Numbered from the stretch's first letter, positions 52,250-63,510 are shown. The stretch: 64,000 bases of DNA from Thereva unica (GCA_949987705.1 OX465283.1:95033813-95097812), one strand, 5' to 3'. Translations and numbers: made by a program. The notes: generated by a model not told the origin, from the sequence alone.

Positions 52250-53840
52250 GACGACAATAAACCGGTAGAATTCTCACCTAAAGTAAACGAAGGATTAATT
52301 TTAAGAACCTTTACCAACGGCTTAGATATTAATTGTGCAAGTGTTTTATAATTAGTAGGAATTTAACAAAGGACACCGCACAAATTATATGAGAAAAGGG
52401 TCCCGGCGGATTTGGCTGAAATTGAAGTATGTTAGTCAATGGGGGTAGACGAACAAAAAATTGTAAGGGGGAGGGGGGGTAAATCGTAACGGTTAGCCGC
52501 TAGGGCGTTTTGAAATTTTTTGATAGATGTCTTTATATCACCCTGTATTTTTGTAACCCTGTGGAATATTTTCGTGAATAAGGTGGCAATTTACGCAGAA
52601 TACTCCCACCTATCTAAAACTGTAAAAGTCGAGGTTCTAACCCACCAACTTTTAGAGTTATGGGTCGTCAAAATCAAAGTTTTGTTTTTTTTCACTAAAA
52701 TTTCAAGTTCAACCACCTTTTTCTCCAAAAATACGTAGTTAATTAATTTTTTTTTTTACAAAATTGGAAAGCTTGGATAATTTCCTATGAATAAGGTCAG
52801 GGCAACTTTTATGCTACGGCCTTTACTTTTGAAGTTATAAGCAATTTTAATGTGAAAGTTGGCTTTATTTCGTACTTATTTGGTACTTTTCGACAAAGCT
52901 GCGGTGGAAAAGTACGAGAAAAGTACGAAATAAAGCCAATTTTCACATTAAAATTGCTTATAACTTCAAAAGTAAAGGCCGTAGCATAAAAGTTGCCCTG
53001 ACCTTATTCATAGGAAATTATCCAAGCTTTCCAATTTTGTAAAAAAAAAAATTAATTAACTACGTATTTTTGGAGAAAAAGGTGGTTGAACTTGAAATTT
53101 TAGTGAAAAAAAACAAAACTTTGATTTTGACGACCCATAACTCTAAAAGTTGGTGGGTTAGAACCTCGACTTTTACAGTTTTAGATAGGTGGGAGTATTC
53201 TGCGTAAATTGCCACCTTATTCACGAAAATATTCCACAGGGTTACAAAAATACAGGGTGATATAAAGACATCTATCAAAAAATTTCAAAACGCCCTAGCG
53301 GCTAACCGTTACGATTTACCCCCCTCCCCCTTACAATTTTTTGTTCGTCTACCCCCATTGACTAACATACTTCAATTTCAGCCAAATCCGCCGGGACCCT
53401 TTTCTCATATAATTTGTGCGGTGTCCTTTAAGAGATGCTTATTATACTTTAGAAGAAACAGGGTTGATTAGATATAGAAATAGTAATTTTAAAAATGATA
53501 AAACTTTTAAAAGCAGACAAAATTCTCTCATACACAAAGAGTATTTCCTAAAGATAGGGATTATAAAAATTTTAATTGAAATAGTGAAACAAATCTAGGT
53601 AGGTACAACCAGTATTATCAAAACATTAATTCAAATAACTTTGGGCAAACAAGACAGAATGGATACTTTGCAAAACAAAAACAAAATTTTACTCCGCAAA
53701 AACAAAATTTTATTCCACAATTTAGAAATTCAGGCAATTTTAGAAACTCGGGTCAATTTACGAATTCAAATCAATTTAGGCAACAAAACGAACCGGGAGC
53801 AATGGTCGTTGACCATATTCAAGACGCAAATTATACTAAG
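52250..53840 (+). pseudogene. Gypsy gag fragment split by a foldback
   Basis: Before the foldback, 52255-52366 encodes a capsid-like piece (LILRTFTNGLDINCA). After it, 53432 onward gives RDAYYTLEETGLIRYRNSN, and later an Asn/Gln-rich tail (NNFGQTRQNGYFAKQKQNF, then RQQNEPGAMVVDHIQDANY) ending at about 53850 where an RTE LINE starts. The tail resembles the low-complexity Gag C-terminus of the Gypsy element at the other end of the window but is a different sequence. Protease and pol are missing. Confidence 0.6.
52367..53426. mobile_element. foldback element F3, near-perfect palindrome, TTTAA duplication
   Basis: Arms of about 510 bp (52367-52880 and 52915-53426) are so alike that a 72-codon frame in one arm is encoded identically in the other. 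The termini are CAAAGGACACCGCACAAATT and its inverse; TTTAA flanks at 52362-52366 and 53427-53431. The spacer is about 35-45 bp. It shares core sequence with F1 and F2. It interrupts a gag frame. Confidence 0.92.
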
Positions 53841-53850
53841 CCAAGTTACC

Positions 53851-56265
53851 AATAACAATGGTGAGCTTTTCGTTGACTTTTGTAGTTCCCATCAACTAAT
53901 GGTAGGTGGAACTTACTTTTGCCACAAGAAGATGCACAAAGAGACCTGGGTATCACCCGATGGTAGAACGAGAAATCAGATAGATCACGTGGCCGTCAGC
54001 CGCAGATGGAGAACCATTCTGGAGGATGTCAGGAGTTTCAGGGGAGCGGACACTGGAAGCGACCACCATTTGGTAGTAGCAACTATTCGCCTTAGAATCG
54101 CTGCAATCAGAAACGTTCAACGCGATGTTATAAACCGTAGACGGTTTAACGTTGACCTTCTGCAGGAGACCGCTAAAAAGCGAGAATTTGCTGGAAACCT
54201 GCAGCAAATATTAAACCAGCAAACCGTTTCTGACGACACAAATATTGAAGAGCTGTGGAGTAGAACAAAGGGCGCTATATTGACGGCTGCGGAAACGAGC
54301 GTCGGTTATGTCCAGAGAAACATGCAACATTGGATCTCGGACACTACCTGGCAAAAAATAGAACGCAGGAGGGCCCTCAAAAATAACGTAAACTCTACAA
54401 GCGACCCGGAAAGACGTCACCAACTTGAACGGGAATATTCCCAATTACACCGGGAAGTAAAGAGAAGTGTGCGGCGTGATAAAAGGCAGCAGATAAATGA
54501 GCTCGCAGAAAAAGCGGAAAACGCGGCAAACACAGGCAACAGTAAAGTGCTGTACCAAATTACTAAACAACTCTCGGGAAAGCACTCTACTAAAAAGCAT
54601 GCCGTAAAGAGTGCGGATGGGAGGCTGCTGTGCAGCGACGAGGAGCAACTCCAAAGATGGAGAGATTACTTCTTCGCCGCCCTGAATGGTTCACTTGCAC
54701 AGGAACCTCAGGAAAACAGCAACAATGCACAGCCGATAAGAATCAACACCCGGGCCCCATCCAAGACGGAAATAGTAACCGCAATTCATGCGATGGCCAA
54801 TGGTAAAGCAGCTGGAAAAGATGGCATCCCGGCAGAATTGTTGAAAGCCGATTCAAGCCTCATAGCAGATGCGCTTCAGCCAATCCTGGAAATAGCATGG
54901 AACACCTGTACTTTTCCGGAGGATTGGACGGAAGGTATCATAGTCAAAATACCCAAAAAGGGGGACCTAACAATATGCGACAACTGGAGAGGCATCTGTC
55001 TATTATCTACTGTGGGTAAAGTCTTGTCCCACGTTATATTATCAAGGATAAGAGAGGCAGTAGACCGAACGCTTAGAAGGCAGCAGGCCGGATTCAGGAA
55101 GGGCCGCTCATGTATAGACCATATTAACACCTTGAGAATCATAGTGGAGCAGTCTACTGAATTCCGATCCCCCCTTTACCTAGCTTTCGTAGATTATGAG
55201 AAAGCGTTCGACTCGGTTAATAGGAGCTTTATATGGCAGGCATTACGGCGACGTGGACTGCCTGATAAAATAATAGAATTGATAAAAGCCCTTTACAACA
55301 ATTCCAAATGCAGAGTTCTCCATAATGGAAAATTATCCGACAGCTTTGAGGTGAGCTCAGGAGTACGACAAGGATGCCTACTTTCGCCATTACTATTTCT
55401 TATAGTAATAAATGACATCCTTGTCGACGCTCTAGATAATAGAACAGGCGGCATACAATGGGGTTTGCTAGACCGCCTTAAGGACCTCGACTACGCGGAT
55501 GATATCTGTTTGCTGGCCCACAGACATCAGGAGCTAAAAAACATGTTAAACAATTTGGCAACAGAAAGTAGTCTAGCAGGCTTAAGGCTGAATCCGAACA
55601 AAACCAAAGAAATGCGGATAAATGCAAACACACTTGAACGAACTGCGCTGAATAACCGTGACGTGGAACTGGTAGATAAATTCTGCTACCTCGGTAGCAT
55701 TATTACCGAAAATGGCGGTACAGAAGAAGACGTCAGTTCCAGAATAAATAAAGCACGAGGCGCATATGCATGCCTGTTCCGCATATGGAGATCAACGGAG
55801 ATCTCAACTAACACCAAATTGCGGCTGTTCAACTCCAACGTTAAGGCAGTTCTTTTGTACGGTTGCGAAACATGGAAAGTCACCCAATTCATCACAGGGC
55901 GCCTACAAGTCTTCATCAACAGATGCCTGCGTCGTATCCTAAAAATCCGCTGGCAAGATAGAATTTCAAATGAAGAGCTATGGCGCCGTGCCGGCCAAGA
56001 AAGGATAGACGACCAAATCAGGCGAAGGAAATGGAATTGGGTAGGCCACACCTTGCGACGCGATAACGAAAACCTAGCCAAACAGGCCCTTGACTGGAAC
56101 CCGCAAGGATCCCGTCGAGTTGGAAGACCTAGAACAACGTGGAGGAGGACCCTACTAGCAGAGGCCGCAACAACTGGGAGATCCTGGTCAGAGCTGAGAG
56201 CTGTCGCGCAAAACAGAGTCCGCTGGAGGGCAACTGTTTCCGCCCTATGTCCCATGAGGGATTAA
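53851..56265 (+). CDS. RTE-1 endonuclease (partial) and reverse transcriptase
   Basis: The frame is uninterrupted for about 804 codons from NNNGELFVDFC. The endonuclease part keeps the C-terminal motifs TWVSPDGRTRNQIDHVAVSR and GADTGSDHHLVVATIRLR (the catalytic SDHH), but lacks the N-terminal half. RT blocks follow: GKAAGKDGIPAELL, WRGICLLSTVGKVLSHVI, QQAGFRKGRSCIDHI, LAFVDYEKAFDSVNRSF, SSGVRQGCLLSPLL and the catalytic DYADDICLLA. The C-terminal WVGHTLRRDNENLAKQALDW region ends the protein. The open frame extends a further 70 codons upstream, but these are out-of-frame gag and not part of it. An intact RT suggests recent arrival. Confidence 0.92.
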   Translation, partial: NNNGELFVDFCSSHQLMVGGTYFCHKKMHKETWVSPDGRTRNQIDHVAVSRRWRTILEDVRSFRGADTGSDHHLVVATIRLRIAAIRNVQRDVINRRRFNVDLLQETAKKREFAGNLQQILNQQTVSDDTNIEELWSRTKGAILTAAETSVGYVQRNMQHWISDTTWQKIERRRALKNNVNSTSDPERRHQLEREYSQLHREVKRSVRRDKRQQINELAEKAENAANTGNSKVLYQITKQLSGKHSTKKHAVKSADGRLLCSDEEQLQRWRDYFFAALNGSLAQEPQENSNNAQPIRINTRAPSKTEIVTAIHAMANGKAAGKDGIPAELLKADSSLIADALQPILEIAWNTCTFPEDWTEGIIVKIPKKGDLTICDNWRGICLLSTVGKVLSHVILSRIREAVDRTLRRQQAGFRKGRSCIDHINTLRIIVEQSTEFRSPLYLAFVDYEKAFDSVNRSFIWQALRRRGLPDKIIELIKALYNNSKCRVLHNGKLSDSFEVSSGVRQGCLLSPLLFLIVINDILVDALDNRTGGIQWGLLDRLKDLDYADDICLLAHRHQELKNMLNNLATESSLAGLRLNPNKTKEMRINANTLERTALNNRDVELVDKFCYLGSIITENGGTEEDVSSRINKARGAYACLFRIWRSTEISTNTKLRLFNSNVKAVLLYGCETWKVTQFITGRLQVFINRCLRRILKIRWQDRISNEELWRRAGQERIDDQIRRRKWNWVGHTLRRDNENLAKQALDWNPQGSRRVGRPRTTWRRTLLAEAATTGRSWSELRAVAQNRVRWRATVSALCPMRD

Positions 56266-56300
56266 AGGGGCACAAAGAAAGAAGAAGAAATTATACAAAA
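53851..56300 (+). mobile_element. RTE-type LINE (RTE-1), 5'-truncated
   Basis: The LINE starts inside its endonuclease directly after a gag fragment, runs through RT and ends with GGGATTAAAGGGGCACAAAG and an (AAAG/AAG)n tail at about 56275-56299. LINE X sequence follows immediately. No target duplication could be identified, so rearrangement at one edge is possible. Confidence 0.9.
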
Positions 56301-57433
56301 TTAAATAGATTGAGAAGTAATATTCTTAACTCCACTACAGGCAGCAAAAACTTCTGGTTCTTGGTAACCGCCATCAAGAAGAATTTTACTTCCTCCTCAA
56401 CACCTCCTTTTATTCACAACAAGGAAGTGATAACAGAAAGCAAACCCAAGGCCGACCTATTAGCTTCTCTGTTCGCCGCAAATTCTTCTTTACCCGATGC
56501 TGCTATGTCACCCCCTCTCTCGAGAATACCACCCACTCTATGGACGGAGTTCACTTCAGGACTCGCGAGGTGTTTAGGTGTCTCAAGGAACTCGACGCCA
56601 ATAAATCCACTGGTCCCGACAAAATCCCCCCTATGGTACTTAAAAAATGTGTCTCACCTTTGGCTAAACCTCTGCGCAAACTTTTTGCCCTGTCTTACTT
56701 CTCCGGAGTGTATCCTGACTCTTGGAAACTAGTTCATGTTCAGCCAATCCCAAAAAAAGGTGAAGCCAGCGACCCCTTAAACTACCGCCCAATAGCAATT
56801 ACTTCTGTTCTCTCCAAAATCATGGAGACAATAATCAATAAAAGGCTGATGAAATATCTAGAATCCAACCAAATTATACACGACAGGCAATACGGCTTCA
56901 GATCTAAACGGTCTACTGGCGATCTGCTTGTGTGTTTAACTGAGCGTATCAACCAAAGCATTCACAGCTTTGGCGAGTCTAGCCTGGTTGCTCTATATAT
57001 TTCCAAGGTCTTTGACAGAGTATGGCACCCAGCTCTGTTGAATAAACTCCAAGCTATTGGTACACACTTAGTTCTAAGGAACTGGATTAAGAGCTTTCTT
57101 TCAGGCCGTTCAATCAAGGTAGTATTGGATGGCGTCGAATCCAACCCCCACGCCATTTCGGCCAGGGTTCCCCAGGGGTCAATTCTTTCACCCGCACTTT
57201 TTCTAATCTTCATTAATGATCTGCTCTCAATCCCCTCCAACCCACTTTACTGCTTCACTGATGACGGTACTCTGAATTTCCCTTACTCCTTCGACAATAT
57301 AAGACAAGCACGTGCCAGACCTTGTCTTTACCACCGTCAACTGATGTCGGCTTCGATCAACCGGGATATCTAATCCATTCTTCATTGGGGCGAAATGAAC
57401 CGCGTCGAATTCAATGCCACAAAAACGAAGCAC
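56282..57433 (+). mobile_element. LINE X copy A, 5' half of an interrupted copy
   Basis: Coding sequence from RLRSNILNSTTGSKNFWFL to the region before NATKTKH is present, then copy X-B begins. The same copy resumes at 62754. The 13-base AAAAAC(G/A)AAGCAC at 57421-57433 and 62741-62753 is the target duplication. Its own 5' part is missing and abuts the RTE-1 tail. Confidence 0.9.
56300..57373 (+). pseudogene. LINE X-A reverse transcriptase, central part
   Basis: Frames at about 56300-56540 and 56540-57373 together encode the region before RT, then CLKELDANKSTGPDKIPPMV, LNYRPIAITSVLSKIMETII, YGFRSKRSTGDLLVCL, SLVALYISKVFDRVWHPALL, RVPQGSILSPALF and the catalytic site as CFTDDGTLN, where related copies have FADD. 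The frame stops at 57373 (INRDI). This is Jockey/CR1-group RT; the clade is unresolved. Substitutions such as A to T in the active-site motif and R for G in ARVPQG indicate decay. Confidence 0.88.
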
Positions 57434-57812
57434 TTTGGGCGAGTTTGGGCTAGGACAGCAAAGTGTACGGACGTGTGCTGTTCCGGTCCCCGAAAAACGC
57501 GCTGAAAATAATAAACTGTGCTGTGAACTGTTATAAAAAAAAAATTGTGGAAAAATTAAAACTAAAAAACGTGCACAAAAAACACACACAATCGAAAAAA
57601 CAGTGACAAAAAACGAGCGCAGTCTAACGCGAAGGCCCATCACCCTTCACTAGACTTAACGACCGACCGGACCGACGAACGGCACAAGTAAATACCCTTG
57701 CTTCCTACCCTCTCTCGCATCTCGGTCCTGCAGGTGCCGCGGCTAAAATCTGTCGGTCGATGAAATTTGCCAAGTCCCAAAAGGCATAACACTTTGACGA
57801 GGACAAAGTTTA

Positions 57813-60165
57813 TTGACTCTGATGGTTGCGGCAAATCTAATGCCGGGAAATATCCCCGAGAAAGTGGCGATTGAACCTGCGCAACCGAAGTCCCGTTACA
57901 GGTCAAATTTTGGTATTGACTTTTGTAACATTCGTGGACTTCATGCGAATTTCTCTTTTGTTGAGTGCCACTTATCTAATTATAAACCCCCAATCTTCGC
58001 ACTTAGTGAAACCCAAATATCACCCGATAATGACTTAGGTCATTACCAGGTGTCGGGATACACTTTAGTGCACAATCTCTCCCCCCATAGGGGTATTGCC
58101 ATTTATGTTAGGGACGACGTGGCTTATTATAAAATTTATTCAAGCGCGACTTCAGATTTTAATTATCTTTGGATTAAAATCATTTTCCAAAGCCATGTCA
58201 TATTCTTCTGCTTCCTATACAGAAGTCCTAACATAAGTAACGAAGCCTCCACTTCATCATTTGATACAATTTCCGAACAGATCTCGGGTTTTTTGTCGTC
58301 CAATCCTGAGTGTGAAATCATTATTGCGGACTTACTCAAATGGCACCAGTATTTCTGGCAAGGACGTCGAGCTCTTTGCAAACATCAATAACTTACATCA
58401 AATTGTGGATCATCCCACAAGAGTCGCTGATGTTGCTGATCAAGGAACCTATCTCGTTGATCTTTTTCTAACTTCTCATCCAGCGCGTTACTCCGTCGAA
58501 GTTGATTCACCTCTCGGCCATTCAGACCACTGCCTAATCAGCGCTAACTTCCCATTCGAATTTCCCACGCCTCCCAAACCAGTTCGAAGAACTGTATGGC
58601 ATTATGGGAAGGCCAATTGGCTGGGGCTTATTAATTTCTTCCAGTCTACAGACTGGAACCTGTGTTTCCGGAATAGAAACGCCAACTCTGCCGCTATCCG
58701 TATCACCAGGATCATACAGGCAGGAATGCATTTGTTCATTCCCCATTCTACCAAACCTGTGAAGCCTAGGCCCAACAGATGGTTTAATCGGGAGTGTATG
58801 AATGCAATCAAAACTAAAGAAGCCGCCTTCCGAGCGTACAAGAGCTTCCCGAGTGAATCGCTCCGTTTAGAATACATACAACAAAGAAATACTTGTAAAA
58901 CCGCCATCAAAAAAGTCAAAACCTTATTTGACAACAAATTGAGAAGTAAACTCCTAAATGCAACCTCCGGTAGCAAAAACTTCTGGTCCTTGGTAAGTTC
59001 CATCAAGAAGAATTTCACTACAACTTCAACCCCTTCCTTTATTCACAATGAGAAGGTAATAACAGACAGAAAATCCAAGGCCAATTTATTAGCATCTATG
59101 TTCGCTTCGAATTCTTCTTTACTCGAAACTGATGTGTTACCCCCTGTTTCCGAGCGTAACGCCCATTCAATGGACAGGGTTTTTTTTTCAGGACTCGAGA
59201 GGTGTACAGGTGCCTCAAAGAGCTCGATGCCAACAAATCCACTGGACCCAATAATATACCCCCTATCGTCTTAAAACAATGCGCCTCACCTTTGGCTAAA
59301 CCTCTGCGCAAATTATTTTCCCTGTCATATTTCTCCGGAGTTTATCCCGACTCTTGGAAACTTGCTCATGTTCAGCCCATACCGAAAAAAGTGATTCCAG
59401 CAATCCCTCCAATTACCGCCCAATAGCAATAACTTCTATTCTCTCCAAAACCATGGAGACGATAATCAACAAAAAGCTTATGGGATATCTAGAATCCAAC
59501 CTACTCATAAACGACAGACAGTATGGCTTCCGACAAAAAAGATCCACTGGCGATCTTTTAATCTGTCTAACAGAACACCTCAGCCGTAGTCTGCATGGAT
59601 CCGGTGAGTCTAGTCTGGTAGCTCTGGATATCTTCAAGGCTTTCGATAGAGTTTGGCACCCAGCCCTGTTAGCTAAACTGAAAGCTATTGGGGTTGACTC
59701 ACTTCTACAGAAGTGGATTGAGAGTTTCCTTTCTGGCCGTTCAATCAAAGTAGTATTGGATGGCGTCAAATCCGCATCCCACCCGATCTCTGCAGGGTCC
59801 CCCAGGGGTCAATTTTATCACCGGCCCTATTTCTCATATTTATAAATGACCTTCTTTCAATCCCCTCCAACCCATTTCTCAGCTTCGCTGACGACGGTAC
59901 TCTACGTTACTCGTACAGCGTCGATACAAGACAGACTCATGCCAGATCCTGTCTTGATGATCGCGAACTAATGTCCAAGTCGATTAATAACGACATTAAA
60001 CTGATTCTAAAGTGGGGAGAGAAGAATCGTGTTGAATTCAACTCCGACAAAACCAAGTACTGTCTTATCTCCAAAAAGAAGTTCAACACCTCTCCACCTT
60101 TGAAAGTGGGTGAAGTTCAACTAATGGCCGACCCATCCCTACACATCTTAAGCGTCTTTCTTTCT
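57813..60165 (+). pseudogene. LINE X-B endonuclease and reverse transcriptase, broken
   Basis: The endonuclease starts at about 57910 (DFCNIRGLHANFSFVECHLS) with ALSETQISPDND, and includes GIAIYVRDDVAYYK. At about 58325 the catalytic GDFN-type block is missing: ECEIII runs straight into a shifted frame, consistent with a small deletion. The C-terminal part follows (NNLHQIVDHPTRVADVADQG, SPLGHSDHCLI). RT pieces lie at 59202-59426, 59354-59845 and 59850-60165: STGPNNIPPIVLKQC, NYRPIAITSILSKTMETI, VALDIFKAFDRVWHPALL, then FADDGTLRY and NRVEFNSDKTKYCLI. At least four frameshifts separate them. RTE-2 then interrupts the thumb. Confidence 0.88.
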
Positions 60166-62055
60166 CTTTCTCTTTGATCCGTTAGCTGGCGGTCCGAGCG
60201 GGACGTCCCCGCAACGGATACGCTGCTGTCGGTGCCGCTGGGTCCCGAACTCTATTCACGATTCGCCTCCATTCTTCTCGGTTTTTGGTGGTGTCTCGGG
60301 CCTCGGTAACTGATAATCGTTGATTCTTTAAGTCACCCTCGATATTCTTCAACCAGGTTTTCTTCGATGCCGATAGCTGTATTCTCCAGTCTGCAGGACG
60401 GTCTCGCCAGGAGAAGTTTACGTGGCAAGCGGTTATCATCCATTCGGCAAACATGTCCAAACCACCGTAGTCGACGTTTTTGCATTTCTTCTTCGATCAG
60501 TGTTTGCTGATCGCATCTTTGTCTGACAACCTCGTTTCGAAGGCGATCACGGAGTGAGACACGGAGGATCTGCCTCAAACATCGCATTTGGAAGACCTCG
60601 AGCTTCTTAACGTCTGGTTTGAGCAGTGTCCACGTTTCAGATCCATAAAGGAGAATCGGAAGAATCAACGTTCGGTAAAGACGTAGTTTTGTTTTGATGG
60701 AGATATTTGCTCGTTTCCATATGCACCACTTGAGCGAGGCGAATGTTGCTGTTGCCTGGCCGATACGGCTGTGAACGTCGGCCGTCGATGCTACTTTCGT
60801 TTCCTCAACCAATGATCCCAAATATTTGAACCTTGGAACCTGTTCGATTTGGGTTCCATCGAGGTGAACACTGGCTCTTGATCCATCCGTTGTGAGCACT
60901 TTGGTCTTTTCCGCATTGATTTTTAACCCGTATGATTGGGCGATGCGGGAAATATCGTATAAGATGTCCGTTGCTTCGGCATCCGTGTCGGCGAAAACAG
61001 CGCTATCGTCGGCGAACATTAAGTCTGTTACGAAGTTGTTGTCGTCGTATTGAACTCCGAGTCGCCCATCGAATGCTTCACGCATAATCGCGTCGATCAC
61101 AACGTTGAAGAGAAGTGGCGAAGCGACGTCTCCCTGTCGGACACCCGTCTGAATCGGGAACTCCTCGGATAAGTCGTTTCGAATACGAACGCTGCTGGTT
61201 GAGCCATCGTACGACGCTTGGAGAAGTTGGATGATTCTCAATGGCACGTGTTCGGCTACCAAGACTCTCCACAAGCTGTTCCAATCGATGCAATCGAAAG
61301 CGGATTTGAAATCGATGAAAACGACGACAATTCGTTTGCCGCAACGAATTCTTTCTTCCATTAACTGACGGAGGGCGAATATTTGATCAATGCATCCTCG
61401 ATGTGGTCTAAATCCCGCTTGTTCCTCCCGGCTCGTTTGCTCTCGATGTTTCTGTAGCCTCGATTGTATTATTTTCGTAAATACTTTACCGACGATCGAA
61501 AGAAGGCTAATACCGCGATAATTCTTGCATTCCCGACTGTCGCCTTTCTTCAAAATTGGGACAACGATCGCTATCTTCCATACCGAAGGGACACGATCCG
61601 AATGCCATATGTGTGTTATGAGGACATGAAGTCGTTGCGATAAGACATCACCTCCAGCTTTGATCATCTCGGCGGTTACTTGGTCTATTCCCGGCGCTTT
61701 TCCATTTTTCAGCGATTTTATTGCTGTCTTCACCTCGATAATTGTTGGTTCGGTATCGAGAAACTGATTCATCGGCTGTTCGATAATCGGTGGTTCGGGT
61801 GCTGGACCTTGCGGCGGATCGTGGTTATACAGCTGGTGGAAGAACGCTCTCCACCGCTCCAGGCGTTCATGGGCAGAAGTCACAAAAGTTCCATCCGATT
61901 TTTTGATGTTGTCGTTTGTAGATGTTGTTTTGCCGCCTAACCGGCGGATTGTCTGGTACAGCGTCCGGTACTCGTGCCTCAACGCCGCTTTTTCCATGTC
62001 GGCCGCAACGTTATTCCAGTACGCTTCTCTTTCCAATTTCATTTTCTGCCGAAAG
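60165..62055 (-). mobile_element. RTE-2 LINE, 5'-truncated, inserted in LINE X-B
   Basis: The minus-strand element ends at left in an (AAAGAG)n tail (plus CTTTCTTTCTCTTTCTCTTT at 60157-60176). X-B coding reads HILSV on the left and LRWSDHIFQIAKQASQ on the right, so the two flanks are one former gene. RTE-2 is a different family from RTE-1. Confidence 0.88.
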
Positions 62056-62060
62056 ACTTG
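60182..62060 (-). pseudogene. RTE-2 reverse transcriptase, frameshifted near the C-terminus
   Basis: From about 62060 the frame gives REAYWNNVAADMEKAALRHE, then RT blocks NGKAPGIDQVTAEMI, YRGISLLSIVGKVFTKI, QAGFRPHRGCIDQI, VVFIDFKSAFDCIDW, TGVRQGDVASPLLF and the catalytic LMFADDSAVFA. The C-terminal RRLRWFGHVCRMDDNRLPRK region follows. A single frameshift near 60405 moves the tail to the frame ending at 60182. The endonuclease is missing. The first 70 codons of the open frame beyond 62060 are antisense X-B and do not belong. Confidence 0.9.
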
Positions 62061-62740
62061 CGATGGAGTGACCACATATTCCAAATCGCAAAACAAGCAT
62101 CTCAGTGCTTGGGATTTCTTAAGAGGTGCAAGTTCCTCCTCCAGCCATCGGCCCGTGCTGTTATTTATAAATCCTACATTCGGCCTCTTCTCGAATATAA
62201 CTCCCTCCCTAACCACCTTGGCATGGTTAGATAAGGTGCAAAAAAGGGCACTCAAGTTAATAGATGACGACACCGCCTGCTCCACCATCGACCCCCTGAG
62301 CCACCGAAGGAATGTAGCAGTACTGACAAAATTTTATCGCTACTACCATAGTGACTGTTCCTCCGAGTTAAACGCTCTCCTGCCTCCACGGCAATCTTAT
62401 ACCCGCAACACCAAATTAGCCCACTCGTATCATTCCCTTCACCTGCAACTACCCTTTTCACGCACTCAACAAGATATGAATTCGTTTGTTAATAGAACAA
62501 CTCGACTGTGGAATAATCTCTCGCAGTCAGTATTTCCGAGCTCCTACAACATCCAAGAGTGCAAACGCAGGGTTCATCACCACCTTCTTCAATACCCCCC
62601 GTACCTTTTTACCCTTAACCTATACCTCCCCCCTTCCTCCCCCGTACTAAGCTTACTGCTAGACATTGCACCATGACGTGACAAATGACATGACGGACTA
62701 GTAGTACAAAGGGTGACTCCTGAGCTTAGCACTGCCACAT
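62056..62740 (+). pseudogene. LINE X-B C-terminus and 3' UTR
   Basis: Coding resumes with RWSDHIFQIAKQASQCLGFL, then IRPLLEYNS, LDKVQKRALKLIDDDTACST and LSHRRNVAVLTKFYRYYHSD, to the end NRTTRLWNNLSQSVFPSSYN and HHHLLQYPPYLF. The stop is followed by the X 3' UTR. Shifts occur near 62215. Confidence 0.85.
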
Positions 62741-62753
62741 AAAAACAAAGCAC

Positions 62754-63510
62754 TGTCTGATCTCCAACAAAAATTGTACCGACCTCCCTCCTAGTGGATA
62801 AAAAGAATAACGGCTGACTCAACTCTCAACATCCTAGGGGTAACTTTAACGGAGCATCTGCGATGGAAGGATTACATATTCCAAATCGCCAAACAAGCCT
62901 CCCAATGCCTTGTATTTCTCAAGAGATGCAAGTTCCTCCTCCAGCCAGCCGCATTGGCTACAATATACAAATCCTACATTCGGCCACGCCTCGAATACAA
63001 CTAGCATATCTGGGCAGGCGCCCCAAAAACCACCTTGGCTTGTCTCGACAAGGTGCAAAATCGTGGCCTCAAACTCATTGGTGATGGCCCCTTTCGCGGC
63101 TCCATAGACACCTTAAGCCACCGTAGGAATGTAGCAGCCCTCTCCATTCTTTATCGCTATTACCATGGCGACTGCTCCACTGAAATTCAGGACCTCCTGC
63201 CTGCACGGCAATACTTTTCCCGCAACACAAGACTAGCCCGCTCGGCTCACCCCCATACCCTACAGCCCCCTCGTTCACGCACAATACGGTTTAGAAGTTC
63301 GTTTATGAATAGAACAATTCGACTGTGGAATAATCTATCGCAGTCAGTATTCACCCTCCCCTCCAGACCCCCTCTAAACTTTCTTATTCTCCTCTATTCT
63401 TCAAACCAAGCTTACTACTAGACATTGCACCATGAACTGCACGACATGACGGACTGGTAGTATAAAGGGTTACACCTAAGCTTGGTTTTTTTCATATAAA
63501 AAAAAACAGT
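62754..63510 (+). mobile_element. LINE X copy A, 3' half
   Basis: It resumes X-A at CLISNKNCTD after the target duplication and continues with LRWKDYIFQIAKQASQCLVF, LACLDKVQNRGLKLIGDGPF, LSHRRNVAALSILYRYYHGD and RTIRLWNNLSQSVF, then a 3' UTR (ACATTGCACCATGAAC, CATGACGGACTGGTAG) and an A-run at 63499-63508. A stop replaces the residue after RPRLEYN, so it is dead. It joins 56282-57433 as one ancestral copy. Confidence 0.88.

Larger units (their letters stand above)
57434..62740 (+). mobile_element. LINE X copy B inserted in copy A
   Basis: The copy starts with a 5' UTR (TTTGGGCGAGTTTGGGCTAG) and ends with the X 3' UTR and A-rich tail, between the two 13-base direct repeats. It looks full length apart from an internal deletion, and holds RTE-2 inside its RT C-terminal part. 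This is a family member inserted into its own relative. Confidence 0.88.

Noticed and set aside
52520..53278. Two identical 72-aa frames facing each other as a gene pair
   Set aside because: They are the same sequence in the two arms of a palindrome, with no codon signature or similarity.
53641..53850. N-terminal 70 residues of the RTE-1 open frame as real protein
   Set aside because: They are Gypsy gag read in another frame; RTE similarity starts at NNNGELFVDFC.
61680..61940. Plus-strand frames across 61.6-62.0 kb and other frames opposite the LINEs
   Set aside because: They are shadows of the RTE-2 reverse transcriptase on the other strand.
62061..62288. N-terminal 70 residues of the RTE-2 open frame as real protein
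   Set aside because: They are the antisense of LINE X-B coding sequence.
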